DNA from: Heligmosomoides polygyrus polygyrus
Taxonomy: Eukaryota; Nematoda; Chromadorea; Rhabditida; Heligmosomidae
Reading direction: 5' to 3'
Assembly (NCBI GenBank): GCA_947396885.1
Contig: OX377205.1
Span: 75,674,969-75,738,968, forward strand
DNA: 64,000 nt
Both the position numbers and the translations under genes were made by a program. Shown here piece after piece: positions 11,841-22,483 of this stretch. The notes beneath the pieces are model-generated. The model saw only the letters and a list, made by a program, of their open reading frames with translations. It did not search any database and was not told where the DNA came from. The number at the start of each line of letters is the position of its first letter. Positions within the stretch are counted from its first letter, which is position 1.

Positions 11841-12896
11841 TTAGGTTCTCCCATAAGTCCCCGCCATTTTTTAAACGTTTCATTGCGGATTTCGCCGGCC
11901 GTCTCTTGCATAGCGCTGCATGGCTTTCGAAAGAGAATGATTGCTCTATCAGAGAATGTATTGCATTTCTTTTTTCATCCTGAATTTTGTCAATTTTTAG
12001 GTCGTTGAAGTGAAAAGTGAAAAAGTGAAAAAGCGGCCATCTGCGCGGTCGCTTCTCTCCTCTAGGTTTGTATTTTTTTGCGCAGTTTTTTATAGCACAT
12101 GGAAGACAATGTTCTGTATTACAAGAATACGTGTTGCTCCTATTTTCTCACTTGTCCTTTATTGATTTTAGGCCATCAAATTGGGAATTCCGATTTTTCC
12201 GTCCGAATTTTTACGAAAACTCCGGTTCTATGGTTGGACTTTTATGTTTGGTGTTATATGTCGTTCGGAAGAGGATGTTTTGCCCAATAAGAACTTTTGT
12301 CGCGTTTATTGGCTCATGCTGATTTCTGTCGAATTTTAACAACTGAGCAAGGAGAAGGAGTTGTTGGTGAAGATGATTTTTCTCTTTTTGGAATTTGTTG
12401 ATATTCGAAAGAAATCAGCATGAGCCAATAAACGCGACACAAAATTCTTACAGAGCAAGACTTTTTAGACCGATTTATAACACCGAGCAAAAAAGCCTTG
12501 CTACAGAACTGGAGCTGTCGGTAAAAATAAATCTTTTCCTTCGGAGGTCCCAATTTGATGGACTAGAAGTCAATAAAGGGCAAGTGAGCAAATATGGCCA
12601 ACACGTATTCTTGTAGTACAGAACATTGTCTTCCAAATGCTTTAAAAAACTGCGCAAAAAATTCCAAACCTAGAGGAGAGAAGCGACTGCGCAGATGGCC
12701 GCTTTTTCACTTTTTCACTTTTCACTTTAACGACCTAAATATTGACACAATTCAGATTGAAAAAAGAAATTCAATATATGCTCTGATAGAGCAAATCATT
12801 CTCTTTCGAAAGCTGTATGGCGCTATGCAAGAGACCGCAGGCGAAATCCGCAATAAATTGTTGAAAGCAAAGGCGAGGACTTATGGGACAACCTAA
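11841..12896. mobile_element. Fold-back element with mariner-type ends, copy 1
   Basis: The ends read TTAGGTTCTCCCATAAGTCC and its near-perfect inverse, flanked by TA. Each half of about 500 bp is an inverted copy of the other: TTTTGCGCAGTTTTTTATAG near 12080 recurs inverted near 12650, and CGAAAGAGAATGATT near 11925 recurs inverted near 12800. It encodes no transposase. The first nine bases match the mariner at 9021. Confidence 0.85.
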
Positions 12897-12989
12897 TATA
12901 TTCGAACTATATGTGGCGGGTTTTTTTGAAGACACTGCACAAGCGCTGCCCGAAAGAGGTATCGTGGGATCAAAGATGTTGAGGAGTTT

Positions 12990-14071
12990 GTGCAAACAAA
13001 GTAGTGGATGTGTCTATGGATATCATAGTGCGTCGAAAACACGTCACACAACTGCCCATTCCCAATTAGCTGAACAAGATCTTTGTGGAACCGGGAAACG
13101 ACCGCCGGACGCCAGAAGCAGAACTGGAATTTCAAGGCAACGACGGCACAAGGCTGTCTAGAACCTCATAGTACAGTTAAGGGTGGATGGAGCCAACCTG
13201 GGGCCGAATTCCTCAATGACTTACGTAACTTTAACGGAGAATTGTAAGCTTATCAAGCGATATGGTGAGCGATAAGCCGCGTTATCTGAGCTTTTCGCTT
13301 ACAATTCTCCGTTAAAGTTACGTAAGTCGTTGATGAATGCGGCCCCTGTAGAAAAACCTACGCTGTAAGGTGTCGCAAAGAGGAATGAAGACATTGACGC
13401 AAGTCGCTGAGTGACGGCTTCGAAAACCTGAAGAGATCGCCTGCTAGAGCAATGCGAGATCGCACTCGTCGGTGCCCCATGAAGTGAGCTGCACTAGTCG
13501 CCCTACCTAGGAGAATACTGGCGACTTCCGTCAATGTGATCGCGATTCCCTACACCGCGCTGCCTAGCCCTTTAGGAGATGCCAGATCACTAGACTCACT
13601 ACATATTGGTGGTGGCGACTCGAAAGAAAACAGCGAGAGGGACGACGAAACGACGGCGGTCGCTGCAACTCGTCTACGATAAATGAGCCTCGTCCAGTCC
13701 GTCCCAGTCGAAGTGCAGGTGACTGGGAGAAGGCCGGCCAGGCGACCAGTCGGCACGCGGTCATTAATCCGCGAAACGACGACTCATTGCGAGTGGTCCG
13801 TCACAGAGGCGTCGCTTCGTGGACGCCGTGGCCACTGGAAGTCGTTAAGTGTCGAGCGTATTACGAGCAGTGGCCGTTTTTCCGTAGTGCACCACCTGAG
13901 CTCGGTCCGGCAGATGGGACCGAGTGACACCGGCCACCACGTCATTTCCCCAGGACCATTAATAGTTGCGCGGGCTTTCCTTGCATACAGCTCTTTGCTC
14001 TTCGGACGGGAATGAGTAGAGGGACCGCGTGCTTAGGCAGCGTGGATAATGCAACCATTGCTTGCTTATGT
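12990..14071. other. No gene recognised, one MITE inside
   Basis: Outside the MITE at 13199, open frames overlap on both strands around 13550-14010 without known motifs. Confidence 0.35.
13199..13346. mobile_element. GGATTCATCAACGACTTA-family MITE
   Basis: Ends GGGGCCGAATTCCTCAATGA and its inverse (TCGTTGATGAATGCGGCCCC), with CAAGCGATATGGTGAGCGAT in the middle. Confidence 0.8.
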
Positions 14072-14715
14072 ACCATTTTCACGTCGAATTGGACACTTTT
14101 CAAATCAAATTAGATACAATCCGAACTCTTCCAAATCGAAATTGCCTTCAGGCACGTTAAACTACAGACTTAATACGATGGTAAGAACAATTTTTTGTTT
14201 AGGGAAAATCTGGAATTACTTCCACAACAACAACTGTAATAATTCTATAAAAGTTTTATTTCTAAAAAAATAATAAATTAAAATTTATCTTCAAGCACAA
14301 CGAAGAAGTAAGCATAGAGCGCATTAAAAGATCAGATCGCACGATGCGCTCGAAAAGCTCGTCGCAATTTTTATTTGATCGACAGTGTAAATGCCAACTA
14401 CATGAACCATCAAAGTGAGGATATACATATGCGCTATTTACAGTTGCTTTTGTTGCATCGCTAACAGGTGTCAAACTCCATGCAAACACAAATTCTGCTA
14501 TCAGTCGAATAAAAATCGCGACGTCTTGAAAGAGATGTATTTATTTATTCGCAACATAATTGTGCGCAACGACAACTGTAAGGACACGGTATACTTAGTG
14601 AAACAAATGAGAGCAAAATGAAAACCTCAACATATCAAAACTTTAAGCTCAGCACGGTATTGAAGAGTGAGGACATCTGCAGAAGAAATAGTCAATTATG
14701 ATATAACAATGATAT

Positions 14716-15458
14716 GGTTTAATTACCCAAGTTTGAGACGAGCGGTGTCGAACCTGAAAGCACAGCAAAATGGACTTCGCCGCTGCTTTCGAAATGACGG
14801 CGCTTGACTGGATTCTTCTTGCATTACTGGTGGTATTATTCTGGAGATGGTTGAAGAGACGTGAAGAACCAGAAGTCACTCCGCCGAAGCCTCGTACGAT
14901 TCCTCCTCTGCCCAATCAAGACATGACACTGGAAGAGCTTCGAAAGTACGATGGCGTTCAAGACGAGCATATACTCTTCGCGCTGAATGGAACTATATAT
15001 GACGTCTCACGTGGACGCAATTTTTATGGTCCAGGTGGTCCATATGGTGCACTGGCGGGAAGAGATGCCACAAGGGCACTGTCCACTATGGATGTAAAGG
15101 ACGTGAGGGATGAATGGGACGATCATGAGGGTCTAACCGAAGACGAGAAGGACACCGCAAAAGAATGGGAGACATCGTTCAAGTACAAGTATCCTGCTGT
15201 TGATAAGCTCATTAAGGACGGCGAGGCACACACTGATTACGGTGGTGTAATATCCAGTACGCTGGGCTAAACAACTTGAGCTTACTTGTACGGTTAATGA
15301 GCCGTAGTTGTCCACCTAAATGGTCGGGCCTCAACTCATGCACTTTTCAGATGTTTTTCAGACAATTTTCCGGTTGTAAATCATTATTGCCCAGATTGTA
15401 ACAGGTATTCACTAATTTGTGTTGTCTTTGTTCATAAAGAGTCTGTATTAAAAAAAAA
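14716..15458 (+). CDS. vem-1: SL1-tagged retrocopy of a PGRMC/VEM-1 gene, intact ORF (14770-15270)
   Basis: The 166-codon ORF is a membrane-associated progesterone receptor component, a haem-binding cytochrome b5-like protein of the ER and endomembranes. It has an N-terminal membrane segment (about residues 10-26), a Pro-rich linker and the core fold from about residue 50. NFYGPGGPYGALAGRD contains the expected haem tyrosines (Y86, Y92), and K140/Y141 match the downstream pair of human PGRMC1. There are no introns. Bases 14716-14737 are identical over 22 nt to the SL1 leader (GGTTTAATTACCC then AAGTTTGAG). They are not followed by GT, so this is not an SL RNA gene. A 32-nt 5' UTR follows, then the ORF, a 179-nt 3' UTR with CATAAA at 15433, and nine A's at 15450-15458. 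I infer a reverse-transcribed mature mRNA. Whether it is expressed is unknown; the open frame suggests youth or selection. Confidence 0.88.
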
Positions 15459-16365
15459 TAAGACAGTAATGAACTGGCCGGAACAATGGGAAACTGTGGG
15501 CAACTGACGAAGAGGAGCAGTTTCCCGCCAAACACTGCAAGTCGTTCGAGAGTAACGGCTACGGATACCTACTTAGTAGGTCCGTCGACTTCATCAGTAC
15601 CCACATAACAGCTGCTTGGGAAAACGTGGGAAAAAAGGGTGAGGAAATTTTGGGGAGGCATTAGTAGAGAGAAGCAAACAACAAACACAAAACAAAGAAA
15701 AAACATAGGAAACATTATTAAAACTAAGTGCTAAGAATAAGGAAATCATCAAGGTGACAAATTAGAAAAGAAAATATAACACTGAAACAATAGAAGGGGT
15801 TGATGAAGGGATATCCAGTAAGACAAAAACAACAGAAAGTGAGAAATTTAGGAAAAATAAAAAGAAAAATAAAATAAGAAATCGAACACTACTTCTAGAT
15901 AATGTCAACAATGTGCAATGTTGCAAGCAAATTTATTTTCTTCAACCTCATTTTAAAAACACCCACATTTGGAGCTTCTAAGAGGCTAGCAGGCAACATC
16001 TGTAACAAACGAGCACCACGGAAGAAAAGGGAGTTAAAGACTTTTTCACGATTCTTTCTCTTTATTTTGGGACAATGGAATCTATAGATATTTCGATGAT
16101 CCATCGTTGGGAGGAATGTCCAATACTTGCTAGCTCTAAGCCGAGATTCCCCTTTCAGAACTTTAAAGCAAAAAACTAAGTCATTGAAAATGCGTCTGTA
16201 AAGGAGGCTCTTAAGGTTAAAAAGCCTGAGCCTCTCTTGTTAATTTGGCAGCTCTCTAAAATCCCTCGTGTAGGATACACAGCTATAAAACAAAATTTTT
16301 GTGAAGGTCTTCTGAACGCTCTCAATTTTGGCTTGAAACTTCTTTGTGAAAGGACTCCAAACCTG

Positions 16366-16896
16366 TCAACAATACTCAACTATTGGAATAACATAAGACT
16401 TATATAAACTAATCAATATGGCTCTGTCACTAGATTTAATGTTTCTATAAACTAGAAAAAGAATGGAAAACGCTTTCCGTACAATAGCATCAATATGGTT
16501 TGCAAATTTAAGCTTATGATCAATAAAAATTCCAAGGTCACGAACCTCATATACAGATTGGAGTTCATAGTTGCTGACTTTGTAACTCATATTAGGCTGA
16601 TTTCCAAGGTGGAGAGTGTAACTTTTGGATAGATTCACAGGTATCTTCCAAGTGCTAGCCCAGTCTACCATAGAATTGATAGACTGGGATAAGTCCTGGT
16701 GGACATGAGTCATATTGTCATTGTTATAAGCCCCATAAATCTTTATATCATCGACATACATCTGTACCCTCACAACAGCATCAGTGGTTAAGCTCGCAGG
16801 GAGATCGCTTGTGTACCCTAGAAACAGAATTAGAGAGTACACCCCCTTGGAAAACTCCACTGCTGCAAGCATAACTTCTCGAGAAAGAGTTACCAA
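16366..16896 (-). pseudogene. LINE reverse transcriptase fragment
   Basis: A 176-codon open stretch. It carries the YVDD catalytic box (QMYVDDIKIYG), the thumb motif WASTWKIPVNLSKSY and DLGIFIDHKLKFANHI, a typical order for CR1/jockey reverse transcriptases. The neighbouring palm motif FDLSKAF is in another frame, so the copy cannot make an active enzyme. Confidence 0.75.
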
Positions 16897-17518
16897 CCTT
16901 AAGCCTTCCAGATAAATAAGACCGTATCCATTCCGAACTGGTATAGCTTATTAATAAGTTTTTCGTGGTCTACTCAAAAGCTTTTGATAAATCGAAATAA
17001 ATGACATCAACTGAATCCCCACTGTTAAGTGCAAGGTTCCAATCAAAAAGACAGTCTGAAAGTTGAGTGGCAGTGGAAGCACCTGACATGAAACCATGCT
17101 TCTGGAACGGAATCGCTAGTTTCTAAATAGAATATGTAGTATTTCTAATGTCTAAATAGAATATGTAGTATTTTGTCTCGAATAATGCTTTCCAACACTT
17201 TTATCGGAGTCGGAGTTATGCTTATGGGGCGATAGGAAGAAACTAACTCTGAATTGGCATTTTTTAGAATAGCAGTGATAATAGATTGTTTCCAGATTTC
17301 GGGTACTTCACTGTAAAATAAAGAGATGTTAAAAATTATGGATAAACGTTTAGAAAGAGAAGGTGCACATTTTTTGTAAACTATTTGTGGAATTCCGTCA
17401 AACGTTGCGTTTAAGTCTCTTCATTATATTTAGAACTTCCCTTGCCTGCACAAGAAATTCAAATCCGCCCTGACTTTTCGGCTCAGCTGTATTCGCATTT
17501 GTGTCAACATTGCTTGGT

Positions 17519-17911
17519 TCAAATGAAGCATTTTCTTGTCTTGAAGTGAGCACGGAGGCAAAAAACCTTGCAGTGCTTCAGCTTTTGGAACTCGTCCTTG
17601 TAGGGAATACCATCGTCATCCTTCAAAGTAGGAAGCGCAGACTGTGATTTTAGTTTAGAGCGCATTAACGAAAATAGGGCCTTTTTGTTCCGACTTCTCG
17701 ACGCAAGCTTTTCTTTGTAAGCTAAAAACCTTCTTAAATGGTGATCCAACTCATCACATATTTTCTTGTACTGCGGGTGGAAGAGTAGGTCAGGCAACAA
17801 CTTATAAAGCCGTTCTTTTTGTGCTATAAGATTTAAGATGTGTTTGGGGAACCTCTGAACAGGAGCTTTTAACGAATCAAACAGTACACGAGTGGATAAA
17901 CCATAGACCAC
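17519..17911 (-). pseudogene. LINE endonuclease-RT linker fragment
   Basis: A 130-codon open stretch rich in Lys, Arg and Leu (HHLRRFLAYKEKLASRSRNK). It lies between the endonuclease end and the RT palm of the same minus-strand LINE. No independent function is implied. Confidence 0.6.
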
Positions 17912-18420
17912 GCGACAAAACCGCTAATACAGGTCATCAATGTTTTGATATCCCTCAAAAACTGCCCACCAATCTATGCTCATAAAATAATTGTCCAAAC
18001 TAGAGTAATCTGCTCTGCTAAAATTTGGGAGGGGTAATGCACGATGGTCAACTGATGGAAGTGGGGCCTCGAACGCTACAATGTTGTGATCAGAGGAAGC
18101 AAAAGGGGGAAGAGTTTATATTATACTGTAGTCTCTTTCTTGCCTTCCTGCTCTTTAAAACAGACTTTAGCCATTTTTCCTAATTTTTTTATAAAATTTC
18201 AAACGATGTGTTCTCTTATAGGCTAGATAAACTTCAAAGAAAGTCATGTTAAAATTTTTCTTGCACAAAAATTTTTCTAACTCTTTGGTAGAGTCTCTAG
18301 TTTAATGTAGAGGAAGCTTATTTTGAATTGGAAGAATTCGCTTTGTGTTTCAAAAGTCTTAAGCCAGCTTAAAAGAGTGGACAATTCAATTTGAAAAGTG
18401 TCCAATTCGGGGTGAAGACT

Positions 18421-19419
18421 ATATAAATTACCAGCCGTCGGTACGGCCGAGAGGCTTCTTGACCGCTTCGCCGTGGTAATAACTTCTCATCATCAATCCA
18501 CCTATGCCACGGTTTTGTCAGGAAGAACATCTTAACTACGTCGAAAAAAGAAATGGACGACACACACAAAAAAACGGTTATTTGACCAATATCGATTGAT
18601 GGTGATCGATTGTTCAAAAACGAACTCCAGATTCGTGTTCAGCGACCTTGATTACCCCTAGGACTGAACTATCGTGCCGCTTGAACGACATCCTCAAAAA
18701 AAAATCGATAATATTGATCGACATCGATTGCCTCCCCTGCTGTGAACGCTTCCCGTCGATGATCATCTAAATCCCCAGGCACGGTCGCCGACGTGTTCGG
18801 CACGTCTACGGCTCGCCAAGCACGGTCGCCGACGTGTTCGCCACGTCTCCGGCTCGCCAGGCACGGTCGCCGACGTGTTCGGCACGTCTACGGCTCGCCA
18901 GGCACGATGTCGATGTTCACAATCGTTTCCAATACGCAGTGCCCCCACTCCAGTAGTGACGGAAACACGTACACACACACGTTTGCTCCTTTATATATAG
19001 TAGGACAGTCCATAGACCTTATAAAGATGCGACTGGTGGGTGATCTAGCGTAGTGATTTCAAGAACCTACCAATCCATTTCACACCAATTCAAACCAACT
19101 GCGATAAAGATGCTTGGGATATGGCTCTGCACCCCCTATAACGGAGCTCTACGTTCAAGGAGACTCCCGACATAACGCCACCTGGGCTCAATTCCGGTCT
19201 CACAGAACTTGAGTAACCAGTCAGGCCTAATCTTCTATGGCTCCGCCACCTCGAAGGGACGCAACGCAATGAATCGGAAGTCGGAAAGTTCTTGATTTTT
19301 TTCGGGTGATCGAGTAAGTCTACCTCCGTTGTTCGTTGTATATCACACATTTTTATTCGTCCGTAGTCTAGAAGTTGCTCACCCGTGCCGCACTGAACAG
19401 GGTTGGCTAAATGCTAGAC
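18421..19419. other. Intergenic
   Basis: Holds the 41-bp tandem repeat at 18776 and otherwise nothing I recognise. Confidence 0.4.
18776..18907. repeat. 41-bp GC-rich tandem repeat, three units
   Basis: Units contain GGCACGGTCGCCGACGTGTT and CACGTCTACGGCTCGCC. The third unit runs into unrelated sequence. Confidence 0.9.
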
Positions 19420-19960
19420 TAAGGGCAGCCATGCGACCAAGCAGGATTTCGAAGAGGATTCAGCACGATCGATCACATACACACCATTACGAATCTAATC
19501 GAAGTGCCGCGAGAGTACAAACTGCCGCTGTGCCTTACATTCATCGACCTGAAGAAGGCATTCGACTCCGTCGAAACTGAAGCGGTCATCGACGCCCTGC
19601 TCACTCAGGGCGTTCCTACTCTGTACGTCAGAGTCCTTCAAGAGCTGTGCAGTGGATTCACAACCAAGATTTCACCATTCCACACCAAGGTCTTTGAAAC
19701 GATGAGGGGACCATGAAAAGCGTTCACTGATACCTACTGGAAGAGAGCCGTCCCCGACTGGATTAAAGTCAAGCGAACTCCAGAAGGCTCACCAGCGCGT
19801 TGGTCCGACTTCTTCGTAAAAGCCCTGAGCGGACGATATGACTCTCCTTGTTCCAATCGTTGATCCATTGGAACACTCTGGCACGCGACAGGGATGAACC
19901 GAGACGCTGCTGGTGCCCACGCGAGCAATGCCATGATCAAGAAACAACGATTAATAAAGG
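19420..19960 (+). mobile_element. RTE retrotransposon remnant with internal deletion
   Basis: Bases 19440-19715 match the RT palm of the RTE at 29168 ([20 protein letters not shown]). They jump at about 19730 to its C-terminal region ([15 protein letters not shown]). The intervening part, including the FADD box, is missing. Confidence 0.8.
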
Positions 19961-20024
19961 TGATGTTTATAACTGGTCTCTGAAGACAGGGGCAGTACCA
20001 GCTTTCTGATATTATTATATGGCT

Positions 20025-20250
20025 GAGTGCCTGATAGCGCAGTCGGAGAAGGCGCCGGCCGTCGAGTGCATCTGATTCAAGGTCTCATTCAAGTTTGGAT
20101 TTTCCGCCCTAGCCAGGCAAAATCTGACGAGGACGATTAGTAGGCACCAGAGTTGTCCGGGAAAGATGGAACACTGACCTGGCCACCGGTTAGCCACCGC
20201 AAGTAATTGTATAGGCCAAATATGCATTCAAATTTCCTTCACAGCATATA
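20025..20250 (+). repeat. tRNA-derived SINE, family 1
   Basis: A box GATAGCGCAGTCGGAGAAGG, diverged B box, and the GGTTAGCCACCGCAAGTAAT body motif. Confidence 0.6.
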
Positions 20251-20739
20251 GTTGAAGCAGAATGCACGGAGCATTCCATGGCTTCTATTCTATGGTTACG
20301 AGCGCTTAAATGAATGCTCCATTGCTACTCGCCTACTATGTGAGGTTCAAAAAAAATCTGACTATATTGGAGGGCATAAATTGTCAACTCTTGTTAGGAG
20401 CGGCTCCTGTCATAATGCAGGTTTTTCCGATTCGTTCCAAAGGCGTTTTACCGTAGTGGGTCTATGTTTTGATTCTCATCTTCAAGAAGAAGACGAGGGG
20501 TGTAGGATGTCGCCTTGTCGACTTGCGGCTCGACCTCTGATAGAGTCCTCTTATATGGAGTTCTACCATGATGGATGAATGTGCACTGCCTGTTTTCGCT
20601 TCACTGCCTTACGCACTCGATACGCATTCTACGTAAACACAATCGCCCTCCGTGGGAACTGCGAAGGAATAAAATTCGTGGCGCATCCTCAAGACCTAGT
20701 AGTCTCACTCAGAAGCCACATCACAAAATTAGATGAAAG

Positions 20740-20750
20740 TTTATTTTATT
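20740..20750 (-). terminator. Overlapping AATAAA polyadenylation signals
   Basis: The minus strand reads AATAAAATAAA, downstream of the stop at 20775. Confidence 0.65.
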
Positions 20751-20774
20751 ACATATAATCACATTACTAGTTGA

Positions 20775-20876
20775 CTAGTCGTCACTCGGTGGTCTGGGTG
20801 CCTTGATGTCGTTGTAGCCGGTGGCGTTCTTCGACTTCAGTGAAATCTGCTCGACTAAATGCCCGAGCCCGTAGAA
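20775..20876 (-). CDS. Terminal coding exon of an unidentified gene
   Basis: A good acceptor (CCGTTTTCAG) is followed by 33 codons starting FYGLGHLVEQISLKSKNATG and ending RPPSDD, then TAG. Two overlapping AATAAA signals lie 25-35 bp past the stop on the minus strand (20740-20750), which supports a real 3' end. I do not recognise the protein. Earlier exons should lie beyond the SINE and the assembly gap. It has the same orientation as lin-35, whose stop is 3.8 kb upstream. Confidence 0.55.
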   Translation of the reverse strand, partial: FYGLGHLVEQISLKSKNATGYNDIKAPRPPSDD

Positions 20877-20964
20877 CTGAAAACGGTGTGTAATAGAGAA
20901 CACACATATGCAACTGAAAACAGTTCCCAACCGAAATTGACGAAACAAATATCGAGGGCGTGAG

Positions 20965-21067
20965 AGCACATCGTGGCGCAGTCGGAAACTGCGCCGGCTC
21001 CTCATGTGCAACTCGAATCGGTCACGGTTCGGATCTCATCCAAGCCAATAAATCCGTATCCCAGAAG
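20965..21067 (+). repeat. tRNA-derived SINE head, cut by assembly gap
   Basis: CGTGGCGCAGTCGGAAACTG (A box) and CGGTCACGGTTCGGATCTC (B box) at tRNA spacing. The sequence then enters the N run. Confidence 0.6.
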
Positions 21068-21267
21068 NNNNNNNNNNNNNNNNNNNNNNNNNNNNNNNNN
21101 NNNNNNNNNNNNNNNNNNNNNNNNNNNNNNNNNNNNNNNNNNNNNNNNNNNNNNNNNNNNNNNNNNNNNNNNNNNNNNNNNNNNNNNNNNNNNNNNNNNN
21201 NNNNNNNNNNNNNNNNNNNNNNNNNNNNNNNNNNNNNNNNNNNNNNNNNNNNNNNNNNNNNNNNNNN
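21068..21267. other. Assembly gap
   Basis: Two hundred N's. Frames spanning it are artefacts. Confidence 1.
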
Positions 21268-22049
21268 CCATGCAACGTTTTGGCTTTCGTGAGTTGAGAA
21301 AAATCGAAGAAACAGGCGGGAACCATGACACAAACGACACAGTCGACGAGTTATACTTGCTTATATGTACATATATGGTAACCAAACAGTGAAGACTGCT
21401 AACCACGGCGGAGACATCTATGGGAGCTCGGCAATGCCAAAGGGACAACGAACGATTTGGTTGAGCTAATAACTTAGCGTACAAGATATTATCACTACTA
21501 CACGGGTTTTGGAACCAGTTACACGTAATGGGTTACTTTGAAATCTGGGTAGATTCTAGGCCGCCTCCCAGGAAGGCTTCATGTCACGATTCGATAGCCG
21601 ACCCGTCCGACACGACAGAAGACCGATTCGTGCTGTTCGGGAGTGCTGGGTTCTTGCGCCCCAGCGATCCTGTACAGTGGGCGGCCTCTGTTCAGGAGTT
21701 GGTTTATGGCGCGGAAGTCCTGAAGACCGACAATTAGCACGTAAGCACTTAGAATCAGAACTAATGGCTCATCGAAGCACGGTAAAACATACCCTCGTCG
21801 GACTCTGCGGTATTCTGTACCGTACGATGTTCGGGTCGCCTCGCTGCATGTACGGGATCGGACTGTAGGGCATGACTGTCACCTGGAAGTAGCAGTTTCG
21901 ATCATCTCTTCAGATGGTGGAATGTTAGCCGGCCGAAGGGTCTTTCACTTACACGGTAAGGATAAAACCATTGACCTATTATATGCACAAATTCCTTCCG
22001 CTTATCATGTAAACGCGGAGTGCATGATTGGATAGTAATCGTCTTACTA
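21268..22049. other. No gene recognised
   Basis: A 95-codon frame at 21581 has no known motif. Confidence 0.35.
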
Positions 22050-22400
22050 CATGTACCACTTTCACTTTTGAAGCCAGACTGGACTCATTTCAAACCAAAT
22101 TGGACACTCTTCCAAGCAACCTTGACGATTTTGAAATCAAGCTGGGCATCTTCCAAATCGAAATGAGCTTCCGTCACATCACATTAGCTGAAATAATTTT
22201 TTGTCCAAGGAAAATTTAGTATGACTTTTTTGAAATTTTGTAGATTCAGCTTCCATAGTAAGCGCAAGCGGTGTTAAAAATCTCATAAAATTTTTAATTC
22301 TAAAGAGAAACTGTGGCTTCAAACATATTCTGGAGCACAAAGAGGCAGAAATTTTTTTAGCGACTTGAAAGAAATGATCGAGACATCGTTTCTAGGTACG
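22050..22400. mobile_element. TIR DNA element of the GAATTGGACAC family, left part only
   Basis: Begins TACCACTTTCACTTTTGAAG and continues with AAATTGGACACTCTTCCAAG, like the left arms at 14072 and 26968. No right end found. Confidence 0.45.
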
Positions 22401-22483
22401 AACAGAAGCGGCAACGGTATGAAGCCATAGTGAAGACTAACAATGGTGGGAAACAACCATGACGTTGCAACACCTGACACTGA

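Larger units (their letters stand above)
14534..18125 (-). mobile_element. Degenerate LINE (CR1/jockey-like), host of the vem-1 retrocopy
   Basis: Read on the minus strand, it begins with the end of an endonuclease (SSDHNIVAFEAPLPS near 18110). A linker ORF follows (17519-17911), then reverse transcriptase pieces: YFDLSKAF near 17000, QMYVDDIKIYG near 16750, and the C-terminal region (SLYKSYVIPIVEYC) to a stop near 15898. The 3' UTR ends in an AATA-type tail at 14534-14547. Stops and frameshifts show it is dead. It is 5'-truncated within the endonuclease, and its 3' UTR is split by the SL1-tagged vem-1 copy. Confidence 0.75.
14072..18420. mobile_element. TIR DNA element, interrupted by a LINE
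   Basis: The left part (14072-14533) begins ACCATTTTCACGTCGAATTG. The right part (about 18126-18420) ends with the inverse (TGTCCAATTCGGGGTGAAG). Together they make about 755 bp, close to uninterrupted relatives at 26968-27807 and 46729-47560. The separating 3.6 kb is LINE sequence. No coding capacity. Confidence 0.7.

Noticed and set aside
14716..14737. SL1 RNA gene
   Set aside because: No GT donor or SL RNA body follows the leader; a protein-coding cDNA follows instead.
20960..21484. Frames of 96-160 codons on both strands
   Set aside because: They consist mostly of undetermined residues from the 200-N gap.
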